Origin: Falsiruegeria litorea R37
GTDB lineage: Bacteria > Pseudomonadota > Alphaproteobacteria > Rhodobacterales > Rhodobacteraceae
Direction: 5' to 3'
Assembly (NCBI RefSeq): GCF_900172225.1
Contig: NZ_FWFO01000009.1
Location: forward strand, 1 to 64,000
Length of the DNA: 64,000 nt
This document shows positions 56,471 to 64,000 of the stretch, piece after piece. How positions within the stretch are numbered: the first letter of the stretch is position 1; each line of letters opens with the position of its first letter. The translations under genes and the position numbers were made by a program. Below the pieces are notes generated by a model, which had not been told where the DNA came from, searched no databases, and saw only the letters and a program-made list of their open reading frames with translations.

Positions 56471-57487
56471 ATGAGCAGGGCAGTGACAGCAGCGGGGGGG
56501 CTATTGCCGGACCGCCATCAACAGGGCGATTTTTTCGTCTGCGATATTTTTGACGCGATCCCCAAGGATGATCTCGCCAGCATGGAGCATCCGCTGTTCT
56601 CGCTGGCCACGCGTCCGGATCGGCGCATCCTGCAATACGATCACAACGGCACCGAGATCACCGTGACCCCATCCGTCAAGGGGCTGGCCACGATCCATGA
56701 CAAGGACATCCTGATATTCTGCATCAGCCAGCTGATGGCGGCGATCAACGCAGGGCGACAGGTCAGCCGGACGCTGCAGCTCAAGGCGCATGATCTGCTG
56801 GTGGCCACCAACCGGGAAACATCCGGTGACGCCTACCGCCGTCTGCGCGAGGCGTTCGAACGGCTCGCGGGCACCCGGATCACCACCAACATCGTGACGG
56901 GCGACAAAGAGACGACCACCGGCTTTGGCCTGATCGAGAGCTGGGAGATCGTGCGCAAATCCCGCGGGGGCCGGATGGCCAGCGTTTCGGTGACCCTGTC
57001 GGACTGGCTGTTTCGTGCGGTGGTGTCGAAATCGGTTCTCACCCTTAGTCGTGATTATTTCCGCCTGCGCAAACCGCTGGAGCGGCGGATTTATGAGCTG
57101 GCGCGCAAGCACTGCGGGCGGCAGCCCTCGTGGACCGTTTCGGTCGACACGCTTTTGAAAAAATCCGGCAGCGCCTCGCCCCGGCGCGTGTTCCGCAAGA
57201 TGCTGCGCGACATGATCGAGGCGGATCACCTGCCCGATTACGAGATGACCGAGGAACCCGGCGATCTGATGCGGTTCACCCCGCGCGGCGGGTTGGTGAG
57301 TTCCGACACCCCGCCACCGACGCTCAGTGCCGAGGCCGTAGAAGAGGCGCGCCGCCTGATGCCGGGGGCGGATGTCTATGCGCTCGAGGCGGAATGGCGC
57401 GGGGTCTGGGCCCGGTCCGGCAGCCCCCGTCTGCGCAAACCCGATGCGGCCTTCCTGGGCTGGGTAAAAAAACGCAGCAGCCGCTGA
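56471..57487 (+). CDS. repA: RepA-type replication initiator protein
   Basis: The protein matches the alphaproteobacterial RepA initiator family (GDFFVCDIFDAIPKDDLASM; TPSVKGLATIHDKDILIFCI; DLLVATNRETSGDAYRRLRE; LSRDYFRLRKPLERRIYELA). I use the ATG at 56471 (339 residues); GTG at 56375 or TTG at 56348 would add a basic N-terminus but overlap or approach the DnaA box. It binds the upstream iterons and starts plasmid replication. It stands between the divergent parA gene and the rhamnose operon, the layout of the roseobacter RepA-I plasmids with rhamnose genes. I am sure of the family, less so of the compatibility group. Confidence 0.9.
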   Translation: MSRAVTAAGGLLPDRHQQGDFFVCDIFDAIPKDDLASMEHPLFSLATRPDRRILQYDHNGTEITVTPSVKGLATIHDKDILIFCISQLMAAINAGRQVSRTLQLKAHDLLVATNRETSGDAYRRLREAFERLAGTRITTNIVTGDKETTTGFGLIESWEIVRKSRGGRMASVSVTLSDWLFRAVVSKSVLTLSRDYFRLRKPLERRIYELARKHCGRQPSWTVSVDTLLKKSGSASPRRVFRKMLRDMIEADHLPDYEMTEEPGDLMRFTPRGGLVSSDTPPPTLSAEAVEEARRLMPGADVYALEAEWRGVWARSGSPRLRKPDAAFLGWVKKRSSR

Positions 57488-57560
57488 CAGATCGGTGACA
57501 TCTTCCGGGCCATCTTGGTAGAGGTCCGGATAGGACAATTTTGAACGAGGTGATTTGCAG

Positions 57561-58115
57561 ATGCAGGTAGAGCAGACCGCATTGCCAGGGGTGCTGATCC
57601 TGACGCCCCAGCGTTTTGGCGACGCGCGCGGGTTCTTCAGCGAAAGCTGGAACAGGCAGCGCATGGCGGATCAAGGGATCACGCTGGAATTTGTGCAGGA
57701 CAACCATTCGCTGTCCGCTATGCCAGGCACCATCCGGGGCCTGCATTTCCAGTCGCCACCCCATGCCCAGGACAAGCTGGTGCGCTGCGGGCGCGGCGCG
57801 CTCTTTGACGTGGCGGTCGACATCCGCAAGGGCTCGCCCACCTATGGTCAATGGGTGGGGGTCGGGCTGAGCGCGGAAAACGGCAAGCAGCTTCTGGTGC
57901 CCAAGGGCTTCCTGCATGGCTTTGTCACCAAGGAGCCAAATACCGAGATCTGTTACAAATGCACCGACTACTATGCGCCCGAGTGTGACGGCGCGGTCCG
58001 CTGGGACAGCTGCGGCATCGACTGGGGCTTTGACGGCGACCCGGTGCTGTCGGACAAGGACAGGGTGGCGCCTACGCTTGCCGACTTTGACAGCCCGTTT
58101 GTGTGGGAGGGGTAA
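57561..58115 (+). CDS. rfbC: dTDP-4-dehydrorhamnose 3,5-epimerase
   Basis: The ATG at 57561, behind AGGTG, gives 184 residues. The cupin-fold RmlC motifs are present: PQRFGDARGFFSESWNRQ, FVQDNHSLSAMPGTIRGLHF with the catalytic His, and LVPKGFLHGFVT with the second active His region. It epimerises C3 and C5 of dTDP-4-keto-6-deoxyglucose. It opens the rfbC-B-D-A operon 73 bases after repA, and the next gene starts 3 bases after it. Confidence 0.95.
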   Translation: MQVEQTALPGVLILTPQRFGDARGFFSESWNRQRMADQGITLEFVQDNHSLSAMPGTIRGLHFQSPPHAQDKLVRCGRGALFDVAVDIRKGSPTYGQWVGVGLSAENGKQLLVPKGFLHGFVTKEPNTEICYKCTDYYAPECDGAVRWDSCGIDWGFDGDPVLSDKDRVAPTLADFDSPFVWEG

Positions 58116-58118
58116 GCC

Positions 58119-59159
58119 ATGCGTTTGATCGTAACCGGCGGGGCCGGGTTCATCGGATCGGCTGTGGTGCGGCAGGCAGTGATGGCGGGGCATGAGGTTC
58201 TGAACCTTGATGCGCTCACCTATGCGGCCTGTCTGGACAATGTGGCCAGTGTCGCTGATAGAGCCAATTATACCTTTTTAGAGGCTGATATTCGCGACCG
58301 TGCGGCGATGGATCAGGCATTCACCGACCATCAGCCCGACGCCATCATGCATCTGGCGGCCGAGTCCCATGTGGACCGGTCAATCGATGGGCCGGGCACC
58401 TTTATCGAGACCAATATCAATGGCACTTACACTTTGCTCGAAGCCGCCCGCGCCTATTGGGTGGGGCAGGGCAAGCCGGATAGCTTTCGGTTTCATCACA
58501 TCTCGACCGATGAGGTCTATGGCTCGCTCGGCGACACCGGCCAGTTTACCGAGGACACAGCTTATGATCCCCGCTCGCCCTATTCGGCGTCCAAGGCGGC
58601 CAGCGATCATCTGGTGCGCGCCTGGGCCGAGACCTATGGCCTGCCGGTGGTGCTGACCAATTGCTCGAACAACTACGGACCCTATCATTTCCCCGAGAAA
58701 CTGATCCCGGTGGTGATCCTGAACGCGCTCGCAGGCAAGCCGCTGCCGATCTATGGCGATGGCTCCAACGTGCGCGACTGGCTTTATGTCGAGGATCACG
58801 CCGACGCGCTGCTGACGGTGTTGCAGCGCGGGCAGGTGGGGCGCTCCTATAACATCGGCGGTGAAAACGAACGCTCGAACCTGGAGCTGGTGCAGACGAT
58901 CTGTGCCATTCTTGATCGGCTGAAGCCCGGGCCAAAACCCTATGCGGACCTCATCACCTTTGTCACCGACCGCCCCGGTCATGATGCGCGCTATGCCATC
59001 GACCCGACCCGCATCCGTGAGGAACTGGGCTGGCGGCCCTCGGTAACGGTCGAAGAGGGGCTGGAGAAGACCGTGCGCTGGTATCTGGACAACGAGGCCT
59101 GGTGGCGCGCCCTGCAGGACCGTCACGGAGTTGGCGAACGGCTGGGGGTCAAGGCATGA
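58119..59159 (+). CDS. rfbB: dTDP-glucose 4,6-dehydratase
   Basis: The 346-residue SDR-type enzyme has the NAD motif [12 protein letters not shown], the [15 protein letters not shown] segment characteristic of Rml[12 protein letters not shown] and the YSASKAASD Tyr-Lys site. It converts dTDP-glucose to dTDP-4-keto-6-deoxyglucose. GGAGGGG lies just before the ATG. It is tightly coupled to rfbC; a 115-base gap with a long hairpin separates it from rfbD. Confidence 0.97.
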   Translation: MRLIVTGGAGFIGSAVVRQAVMAGHEVLNLDALTYAACLDNVASVADRANYTFLEADIRDRAAMDQAFTDHQPDAIMHLAAESHVDRSIDGPGTFIETNINGTYTLLEAARAYWVGQGKPDSFRFHHISTDEVYGSLGDTGQFTEDTAYDPRSPYSASKAASDHLVRAWAETYGLPVVLTNCSNNYGPYHFPEKLIPVVILNALAGKPLPIYGDGSNVRDWLYVEDHADALLTVLQRGQVGRSYNIGGENERSNLELVQTICAILDRLKPGPKPYADLITFVTDRPGHDARYAIDPTRIREELGWRPSVTVEEGLEKTVRWYLDNEAWWRALQDRHGVGERLGVKA

Positions 59160-59190
59160 CCTACCCTCTTCCTCTTGCCCTAAATATCCC

Positions 59191-59241
59191 CGCCGGAGGC
59201 TTGGGTTTTCAGGGAAAACCCAATTTATGTCGCCTACGGCG
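59191..59241 (+). repeat. Long intergenic hairpin element in the rfbB-rfbD gap
   Basis: TTGGGTTTTC (59201-59210) and GAAAACCCAA (59214-59223) are perfect inverted repeats around AGG, and CGCCGGAGGC (59191) with GCCTACGGCG (59232) extends the stem with one mismatch. The next bases GAGAGTATTTTCAAAAAGAT precede the rfbD start. The element looks like a dispersed roseobacter intergenic repeat; a similar tail follows parB at 53503. It could act as a transcript stabiliser or attenuator inside the operon. Confidence 0.6.
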
Positions 59242-59274
59242 AGAGTATTTTCAAAAAGATGAAGGGCAGGGCGC

Positions 59275-60120
59275 GTGAACATTCTGGTGTTTGGTCAGAC
59301 GGGGCAGGCGGCGCGGGAATTGGCGGTGTATGACGGCGTGACCTGTCTGAACCGGGCGGCGGCGGATCTGGAGGACCCTGGTGCCTGTGCGGCAGTGATT
59401 GCGACGCGGCGCCCCGATGCGGTGATCAATGCGGCAGCTTATACAGCCGTCGACAAGGCCGAAGAGGATGAGGCGCGGGCCAGCGTGATCAACGGCGACG
59501 CCCCCGGTGCCATGGCGCGGGCCTGTGCGGAACTGGGCATCCCCTTTGTCACGATCTCGACCGACTACGTGTTCTCGGGCGAGGGCGATCAGCCCTGGCA
59601 AGTGGATGATCCGACCGGCCCCCTGGGGGTTTATGGGCGCTCCAAACTCAAGGGCGAGCAATTGGTGCAGGCGGCGGGTGGCGCTTATGCGATCCTGCGC
59701 ACGTCGTGGGTGGTCTCAGCGCACGGGCATAATTTTGTGAAAACCATGCTGCGGCTGGGGGCCGAACGCGATGCGCTGACCATCGTGGCGGATCAGATCG
59801 GCGGGCCGACGCCTGCGCGCGATATTGCGGCGGCTTGCATCGAAATGGCCCGGCAACTGGCGACGGACCCGTCCAAGGCGGGGATCTACCATTTTGCAGG
59901 CACCCCGAATGTCAGCTGGGCAGATTTCGCACGCGAAACATTTGCCATTGCCGGGATCACCTGCACGGTCACGGACATTCCCAGTTCGGATTATCCGACA
60001 CCGGCCAAACGCCCGCTCAATTCCCGACTGGATTGCGCCACATTAGAGGCGGTTTTTGGCATTAAGCGTCCCAACTGGCAGGCAGGTCTGAGGGATATTG
60101 TGAAAGAGGTTTTGGGATGA
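59275..60120 (+). CDS. rfbD: dTDP-4-dehydrorhamnose reductase
   Basis: The 281-residue reductase starts with a GTG at 59275 after [26 protein letters not shown] is the NADPH motif; [16 protein letters not shown] and [13 protein letters not shown] are the RmlD catalytic segments. It makes dTDP-L-rhamnose. Its stop overlaps the rfbA start (ATGA). A sequence at 59924-59939, TTTCGCACGCGAAA with flanks, resembles the candidate parS. Confidence 0.96.
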   Translation: MNILVFGQTGQAARELAVYDGVTCLNRAAADLEDPGACAAVIATRRPDAVINAAAYTAVDKAEEDEARASVINGDAPGAMARACAELGIPFVTISTDYVFSGEGDQPWQVDDPTGPLGVYGRSKLKGEQLVQAAGGAYAILRTSWVVSAHGHNFVKTMLRLGAERDALTIVADQIGGPTPARDIAAACIEMARQLATDPSKAGIYHFAGTPNVSWADFARETFAIAGITCTVTDIPSSDYPTPAKRPLNSRLDCATLEAVFGIKRPNWQAGLRDIVKEVLG

Positions 60121-60989
60121 GCGATCGCAAGGGGATCATACTGGCAGGGGGCAGCGGTACGCGGCTTTATCCGATCACCATGGCTGTCTCAAAGCAGCTC
60201 TTGCCGCTCTATGACAAGCCGATGATTTACTACCCCTTAAGCGTGCTGATGCTGGCGGGCATTCGCGAGATCTGTGTGATCACCACGCCGCAGGATCAGG
60301 ATCAGTTCAAGCGCACCTTGGGCGATGGCAGCCAATGGGGGATTTCGCTGACTTATGTGGTGCAGCCCAGCCCCGATGGGTTGGCGCAGGCCTTTATCCT
60401 GGCCGAGGATTTTCTGGATGGTGCTCCGGCGGCGCTGGTTCTGGGCGATAACATCTTTTTTGGTCATGGGCTGCCCAAGCTGATGGCTGCAGCAGATTCC
60501 CATGACAGCGGCGGTACGGTCTTTGGCTATCACGTGGCTGATCCGGAACGCTATGGCGTGGTGGCGTTTGACGGCGATGGCCGCGCGCGTGAGATCATCG
60601 AGAAACCGGATGTGCCACCCTCGAACTATGCGGTGACCGGGCTTTATTTCCTGGATGGCACCGCGCCCGAGCGGGCCAGGCGGGTGCAGCCGTCGCCGCG
60701 CGGCGAGCTGGAGATCACCGACCTGTTGCAGATGTATCTGGAGGAAGGCGCGCTGCGCGTCGAGACCATGGGGCGCGGCTATGCCTGGCTTGATACCGGG
60801 ACCCATGCCAGCCTGCTGGATGCGGGCAATTTCGTGCGCACGCTGGAAGAGCGCCAGGGCCTGCAGACGGGCTGCCCCGAAGAGATCGCCTTTGAACAGG
60901 GCTGGATCGATGCAGACCAGCTGCGCGCGCGGGCCGAGATGTTCGCCAAGAACGCCTATGGCCGGTATCTGTCGGGGCTGCTGACATGA
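60117..60989 (+). CDS. rfbA: Glucose-1-phosphate thymidylyltransferase
   Basis: The 290-residue enzyme joins dTTP and glucose-1-phosphate to dTDP-glucose. [20 protein letters not shown] is the nucleotidyltransferase loop and [19 protein letters not shown] continues the family pattern. [14 protein letters not shown] is the metal-binding region. The stop overlaps the start of the glycosyltransferase gene (ATGA). With rfbB, C and D it completes dTDP-rhamnose synthesis. Confidence 0.97.
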   Translation: MSDRKGIILAGGSGTRLYPITMAVSKQLLPLYDKPMIYYPLSVLMLAGIREICVITTPQDQDQFKRTLGDGSQWGISLTYVVQPSPDGLAQAFILAEDFLDGAPAALVLGDNIFFGHGLPKLMAAADSHDSGGTVFGYHVADPERYGVVAFDGDGRAREIIEKPDVPPSNYAVTGLYFLDGTAPERARRVQPSPRGELEITDLLQMYLEEGALRVETMGRGYAWLDTGTHASLLDAGNFVRTLEERQGLQTGCPEEIAFEQGWIDADQLRARAEMFAKNAYGRYLSGLLT

Positions 60990-62236
60990 AGCTTCTGATC
61001 GTGCATCAGAACATGCCCGGTCAATACCGCGAGCTGGTGCAATGGCTGGTGGCCCAAGGCGGGCACCAGATCGTCTTTCTGACCCAACGCAACCCGGCAC
61101 CCAAGATCGCCGGCGTCACCCCGTGCATCTACACGCCTCACCACAAAGCGGCTGACAAGGCTTATGGCCTGTCCAAGGTCTGGGAAAATGCCGCAGGCGT
61201 CGGCTTTGGCGCGATGGAGGCGGCGCGCAGGCTGGAACGCGACGAGGGGTTTCGCCCGGATCTGATCCTGGGGCACACCGGCTGGGGGGAGCTGACGTTC
61301 TTCAAGGATCTGTGGCCGGACGTGCCAATCCTGGGATTTTTCGAGTTTTACTACAACATGACCGGCGGGCTGGTGGGGTTCGATCCCGAAGAGCCGGTGT
61401 CAGAGCACACGCCCTATCTGATGCGGGCGCGCAATGTGGTGCCCAACATGAACCTGCACACGGTGGATATGGGGCACGTACCCACCTATTGGCAGCGCGA
61501 CGCTTTTCCAGAGCTCTTTCATGACAAGATGTATGTCTGCCACGATGGCATCCGCACCGACCGTCTGCACCCCAACGCGGATGTGGCGCTGACGCTGGGG
61601 CGGATGGACCGCCCGCTGACGCGCGAGGATGAGGTGTTCACCTATCTGGCGCGCAACCTGGAGCATGCCCGCGGCTTTCACGTCTTCATGCGCGCGTTGC
61701 CCCATATCCTGGCGGCCCGCCCCAACGCGCGGGTGCTGATCCTGGGCGGCAACGATGTGTCTTATGGGCGTAAGAGCAAGCACCCCAAGGGGCTGCGGGG
61801 CGAGATGGAGGAGGAGGTGGGCGACAGCGTCGACTGGTCCCGCGTGCATTTCCTGGGCCGGCTGCCGTATGAAAACTTCTGCCAGGTGGTGCAGCTGAGC
61901 CGCTGTCACCTCTATCTGACGATGCCCTTCGTGCTCAGCTGGTCGGTTTTGGAGGCGATGGCGATGCAGGCCACGGTGGTGGCATCAGATGTGGCGCCCG
62001 TGCGCGAGGCGGTGCGCCATGGCGAGACGGGGTTGCTGGTGGATTTCTTTGATCCCAAGGCGATTGCGGATCAGGTCATCGATGTGCTGGCCCATCCGGG
62101 CGCCTATGCGCATCTGGGGCCTGCGGCGCGGGCATCCGTCGTCGAGCGCTATGATTTCATGACCCGCTGCCTGCCGGAACACATCCGGCAAATGAACGCA
62201 TTGGTGCCGCAATCGTGTCACATCCCAGCCCCATGA
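60986..62236 (+). CDS. GT4-family glycosyltransferase, candidate rhamnosyltransferase
   Basis: The 416-residue GT-B enzyme begins [18 protein letters not shown], has a C-terminal group 1 donor domain with [20 protein letters not shown] and [11 protein letters not shown], and shows the HGETG motif region of GT4. No signal peptide is visible. It is translationally coupled to rfbA, so dTDP-rhamnose is the natural donor, although the donor cannot be proven from motifs. It is the last gene before galU, after a 188-base gap. Confidence 0.88.
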   Translation: MKLLIVHQNMPGQYRELVQWLVAQGGHQIVFLTQRNPAPKIAGVTPCIYTPHHKAADKAYGLSKVWENAAGVGFGAMEAARRLERDEGFRPDLILGHTGWGELTFFKDLWPDVPILGFFEFYYNMTGGLVGFDPEEPVSEHTPYLMRARNVVPNMNLHTVDMGHVPTYWQRDAFPELFHDKMYVCHDGIRTDRLHPNADVALTLGRMDRPLTREDEVFTYLARNLEHARGFHVFMRALPHILAARPNARVLILGGNDVSYGRKSKHPKGLRGEMEEEVGDSVDWSRVHFLGRLPYENFCQVVQLSRCHLYLTMPFVLSWSVLEAMAMQATVVASDVAPVREAVRHGETGLLVDFFDPKAIADQVIDVLAHPGAYAHLGPAARASVVERYDFMTRCLPEHIRQMNALVPQSCHIPAP

Positions 62237-62365
62237 TGCATGCCCGGAAGGACCCAAGCCGTTTGAGTGTGTGAGGAAGGCTCGATGGGGGGGATCTGTG
62301 ATCAGGTTCCTGTCAGAACCCTGCAACATCATTGATTGCCCAAATCATTCAAGCGTATATCGTGG

Positions 62366-62384
62366 CGGCGGTATGATATCGCCG
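62366..62384. promoter_or_regulatory. Imperfect dyad upstream of galU
   Basis: CGGCGGTAT and ATATCGCCG flank a central G with a single mismatch at 62366-62384, ending 40 bases before the galU ATG in a gap that must hold its promoter. It could be an operator of an unidentified regulator. Confidence 0.35.
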
Positions 62385-62424
62385 TTATAAGAGCAGACAT
62401 AATCAGTTTTTGAGGATCAGCCAT

Positions 62425-63318
62425 ATGACACGCAAAGTCACCAAGGCGATTTTTCCCGTTGCCGGTCTTGGGACCCGGTTTTTACCTGCGACCAAATCGG
62501 TGCCCAAGGAAATCATGACCCTGGTGGACCGTCCCCTGGTGCAATACGCTATCGACGAGGCCCGCGCGGCGGGCATCAAGGAGTTTATTTTTGTCACCTC
62601 GCGCGGGAAATCCGCGCTTGAGGATTATTTCGACCATTCGCCTGTTCTGGAGCAGGAGCTGCGCAAGAAGGGCAAGACCGAGCTGCTCGAGACGCTGAAA
62701 GCCACCAACATGGACAGCGGCACCATTGCCTATATCCGTCAGCACAAGGCGCTTGGCCTGGGCCACGCGGTCTGGTGTGCCCGCCGCCTGATCGGCAACG
62801 AGCCCTTTATGGTGGTTCTGCCCGACGATGTGATCGCCGCCGAAAAACCCTGTTTGCAGCAGATGGTCGAGGCCTATGCCGAAACCGGCGGCAACATGGT
62901 CGCCGCGATGGAGGTGTCGCCCGAGAAGACCAGCTCTTATGGTGTGCTCGATGTGGCCGAGGACATGGGCAGCGTCGTGTCGGCCAAGGGCATGGTGGAA
63001 AAACCATCCGCCGAAGAGGCGCCCTCGAATCTGGCGGTCATCGGCCGCTATATCCTGGCGCCTTCGGTGCTCAAGACGCTCAACCAGATCAAGTCAGGCG
63101 CGGGTGGCGAAATTCAGCTGACTGACGCCATTGCCGCCGACATCGAAAAGGGCACGCCGGTCTATGGCTATCGCTTCCGCGGGCAGCGGTTCGATTGTGG
63201 CTCTAAGGCGGGGTTTTTGCAGGCCACTGTTGCTTTTGCGCTGGCGCGCGATGATCTGCGCGACGATCTGAGCCGCTATCTGAGCGAGATCGAAATGAGC
63301 CGGAAAGCAGCCGAATAA
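62425..63318 (+). CDS. galU: UTP--glucose-1-phosphate uridylyltransferase
   Basis: The ATG at 62425, after GAGGATC, gives 297 residues. KAIFPVAGLGTRFLPATKS and PKEIMTLVDRPLVQYAIDEA are the GalU signature and VVLPDDVIAAEKPC the metal site. It makes UDP-glucose, the precursor for GalE (50969), Ugd (52097) and glucosyl units. A separate promoter is likely, because the gap before it is 188 bases and holds a dyad. It is followed by a hairpin and then the YjbH-type gene. Confidence 0.96.
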   Translation: MTRKVTKAIFPVAGLGTRFLPATKSVPKEIMTLVDRPLVQYAIDEARAAGIKEFIFVTSRGKSALEDYFDHSPVLEQELRKKGKTELLETLKATNMDSGTIAYIRQHKALGLGHAVWCARRLIGNEPFMVVLPDDVIAAEKPCLQQMVEAYAETGGNMVAAMEVSPEKTSSYGVLDVAEDMGSVVSAKGMVEKPSAEEAPSNLAVIGRYILAPSVLKTLNQIKSGAGGEIQLTDAIAADIEKGTPVYGYRFRGQRFDCGSKAGFLQATVAFALARDDLRDDLSRYLSEIEMSRKAAE

Positions 63319-63364
63319 CCTTTCGGAACCGGGACGGAACCACAGCGCAATCCATGCTGTATTT

Positions 63365-63390
63365 GGGCCACAGACTCCGGTCGGTGGCCC
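63365..63390 (+). terminator. Hairpin after galU
   Basis: GGGCCAC (63365-63371) pairs with GTGGCCC (63384-63390) over a 12-base loop. It lies 46 bases past the galU stop and before CTATTTG. Termination strength is uncertain. Confidence 0.5.
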
Positions 63391-63508
63391 CTATTTGTGG
63401 TGGTGCCGCATTGTTTGGCACGCGCGGCTGTGGTCTACAGCAGTGATTACAGGACGGTATGAGCGGACGGGATTCTGTCCGTTGTGAAAGTATAAGACGG
63501 GATTGAAA

Positions 63509-64000
63509 ATGCGGCTTGGGGGAATAGTCAGCGGGCTGGTGATGCTGTGCTCGGGTGCCGTGTTTGCCGAAGACGCACCGGAGACGACCGCAGACCAGGT
63601 CGCCCAGGCGGCGCAGACCGGGCAGAGCCCGCAGGTCGCGCAGGAAGAGCCCAAACTTGAGCCCCTGCCGCAGACCACACTGAACTTTTACGGCATGCCG
63701 GGGATCGTGGACATGCCCTCGGCCGAGATGCTGCCCGAGGGGCAGTTTGCCACCACGGTGTCGAACTTTGGCGGCCAGACCCGGATCACGCTGGCTTTTC
63801 AGCCGTTTGACTGGATGACGGCCTCGTTCCGCTATGTCGTGGTCGAAGATTGGAACATCGGCAATTTCCCGACGTATTACGACCGCAGCTTTGACGTCCG
63901 CATGCGCCTGTTCAAGGAAACCCGGCGCTTTCCCAGTGTGACCCTGGGTCTGCGGGATCTGGCGGGCACCGGCATCTATGCGGGTGAATTCATCGCTGCG
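63509..64000 (+). CDS. YjbH-family exopolysaccharide export protein (partial, runs off the end)
   Basis: The frame from ATG 63509 is open to the window end (164 codons). It has a signal peptide (MRLGGIVSGLVMLCSGAVFA, probable cut after FA), a Gln/Pro-rich spacer, then a beta-rich region (LNFYGMPGIVDMPSAEMLPE; FPTYYDRSFDVRMRLFKET; LRDLAGTGIYAGE). This fits YjbH/GfcD-type outer-membrane beta-barrel proteins, which occur in exopolysaccharide operons with YjbE, F and G. It would sit in the outer membrane and help secrete or modify the polymer. The remaining operon should lie beyond the edge. Confidence 0.82.
   Translation, partial: MRLGGIVSGLVMLCSGAVFAEDAPETTADQVAQAAQTGQSPQVAQEEPKLEPLPQTTLNFYGMPGIVDMPSAEMLPEGQFATTVSNFGGQTRITLAFQPFDWMTASFRYVVVEDWNIGNFPTYYDRSFDVRMRLFKETRRFPSVTLGLRDLAGTGIYAGEFIAA

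Overview
The window looks like part of a large extrachromosomal replicon (plasmid or chromid) from a marine roseobacter-group Rhodobacteraceae. The evidence is high-GC alphaproteobacterial coding sequence, a RepA-type initiator (56471-57487) with upstream iterons and a DnaA box, divergent parA/parB genes, and a dTDP-rhamnose operon directly beside the initiator. That pairing is the known hallmark of roseobacter 'biofilm plasmids' (RepA-I group). The assignment is by recognition, not by a database search. I saw no rRNA, tRNA or CRISPR array.

Layout. 1-1133: the end of gmd, an FkbM methyltransferase and a collapsed GDP-fucose synthase remnant. 1152-15335: a surface-attachment module made of a phosphoesterase, a Wza-like export lipoprotein, a complete type I secretion system (HlyD, ABC, TolC), a SapC protein, a giant Ig-repeat adhesin, and a divergent propeller/RTX/dockerin protein. 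15406-20024: glmS, glmM and a WecA-like initiating transferase. 20025-24948: a phage-tailspike-like beta-helix gene behind a CtrA-like site, a small Tat-signal protein, a decayed IS30-type element, an acyltransferase between a sugar transferase and a leftover tail of a second one. 24983-44032: a long one-direction nonulosonic acid (legionaminic-type) and O-unit cluster. 44218-48236: a Wzc-like tyrosine kinase and a DUF2793 fibre-like protein. 48317-53401: glmU, UDP-glucuronate 4-epimerase, galE and ugd. 53402-57487: partition and replication. 57561-64000: rfbCBDA, a glycosyltransferase, galU and the start of a YjbH-family export gene.

How the genes fit together. GlmS, GlmM and GlmU give fructose-6-P to UDP-GlcNAc. 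A membrane 4,6-dehydratase, a CBS-fused aminotransferase, a NeuD-type acetyltransferase, NeuC-, NeuB- and NeuA-type enzymes plus PtmA/PtmF-like oxidoreductases would then make a CMP-activated diamino nonulosonic acid. WbpG, HisH and HisF homologues suggest an acetamidino modification. GalU, GalE, Ugd, the UDP-GlcA epimerase and RfbABCD supply UDP-Glc, UDP-Gal, UDP-GlcA/GalA and dTDP-rhamnose. WecA- and PglC-like transferases, a MurJ-like flippase, a candidate polymerase, Wzc and Wza form an assembly and export line.

The points I find most notable are a predicted cohesin/dockerin pair encoded divergently beside a type I secretion system, a CBS-aminotransferase fusion that seems to reuse the regulatory half of PtmE, a CtrA-type site in front of a tailspike-like gene, and a palindromic candidate centromere next to parB.
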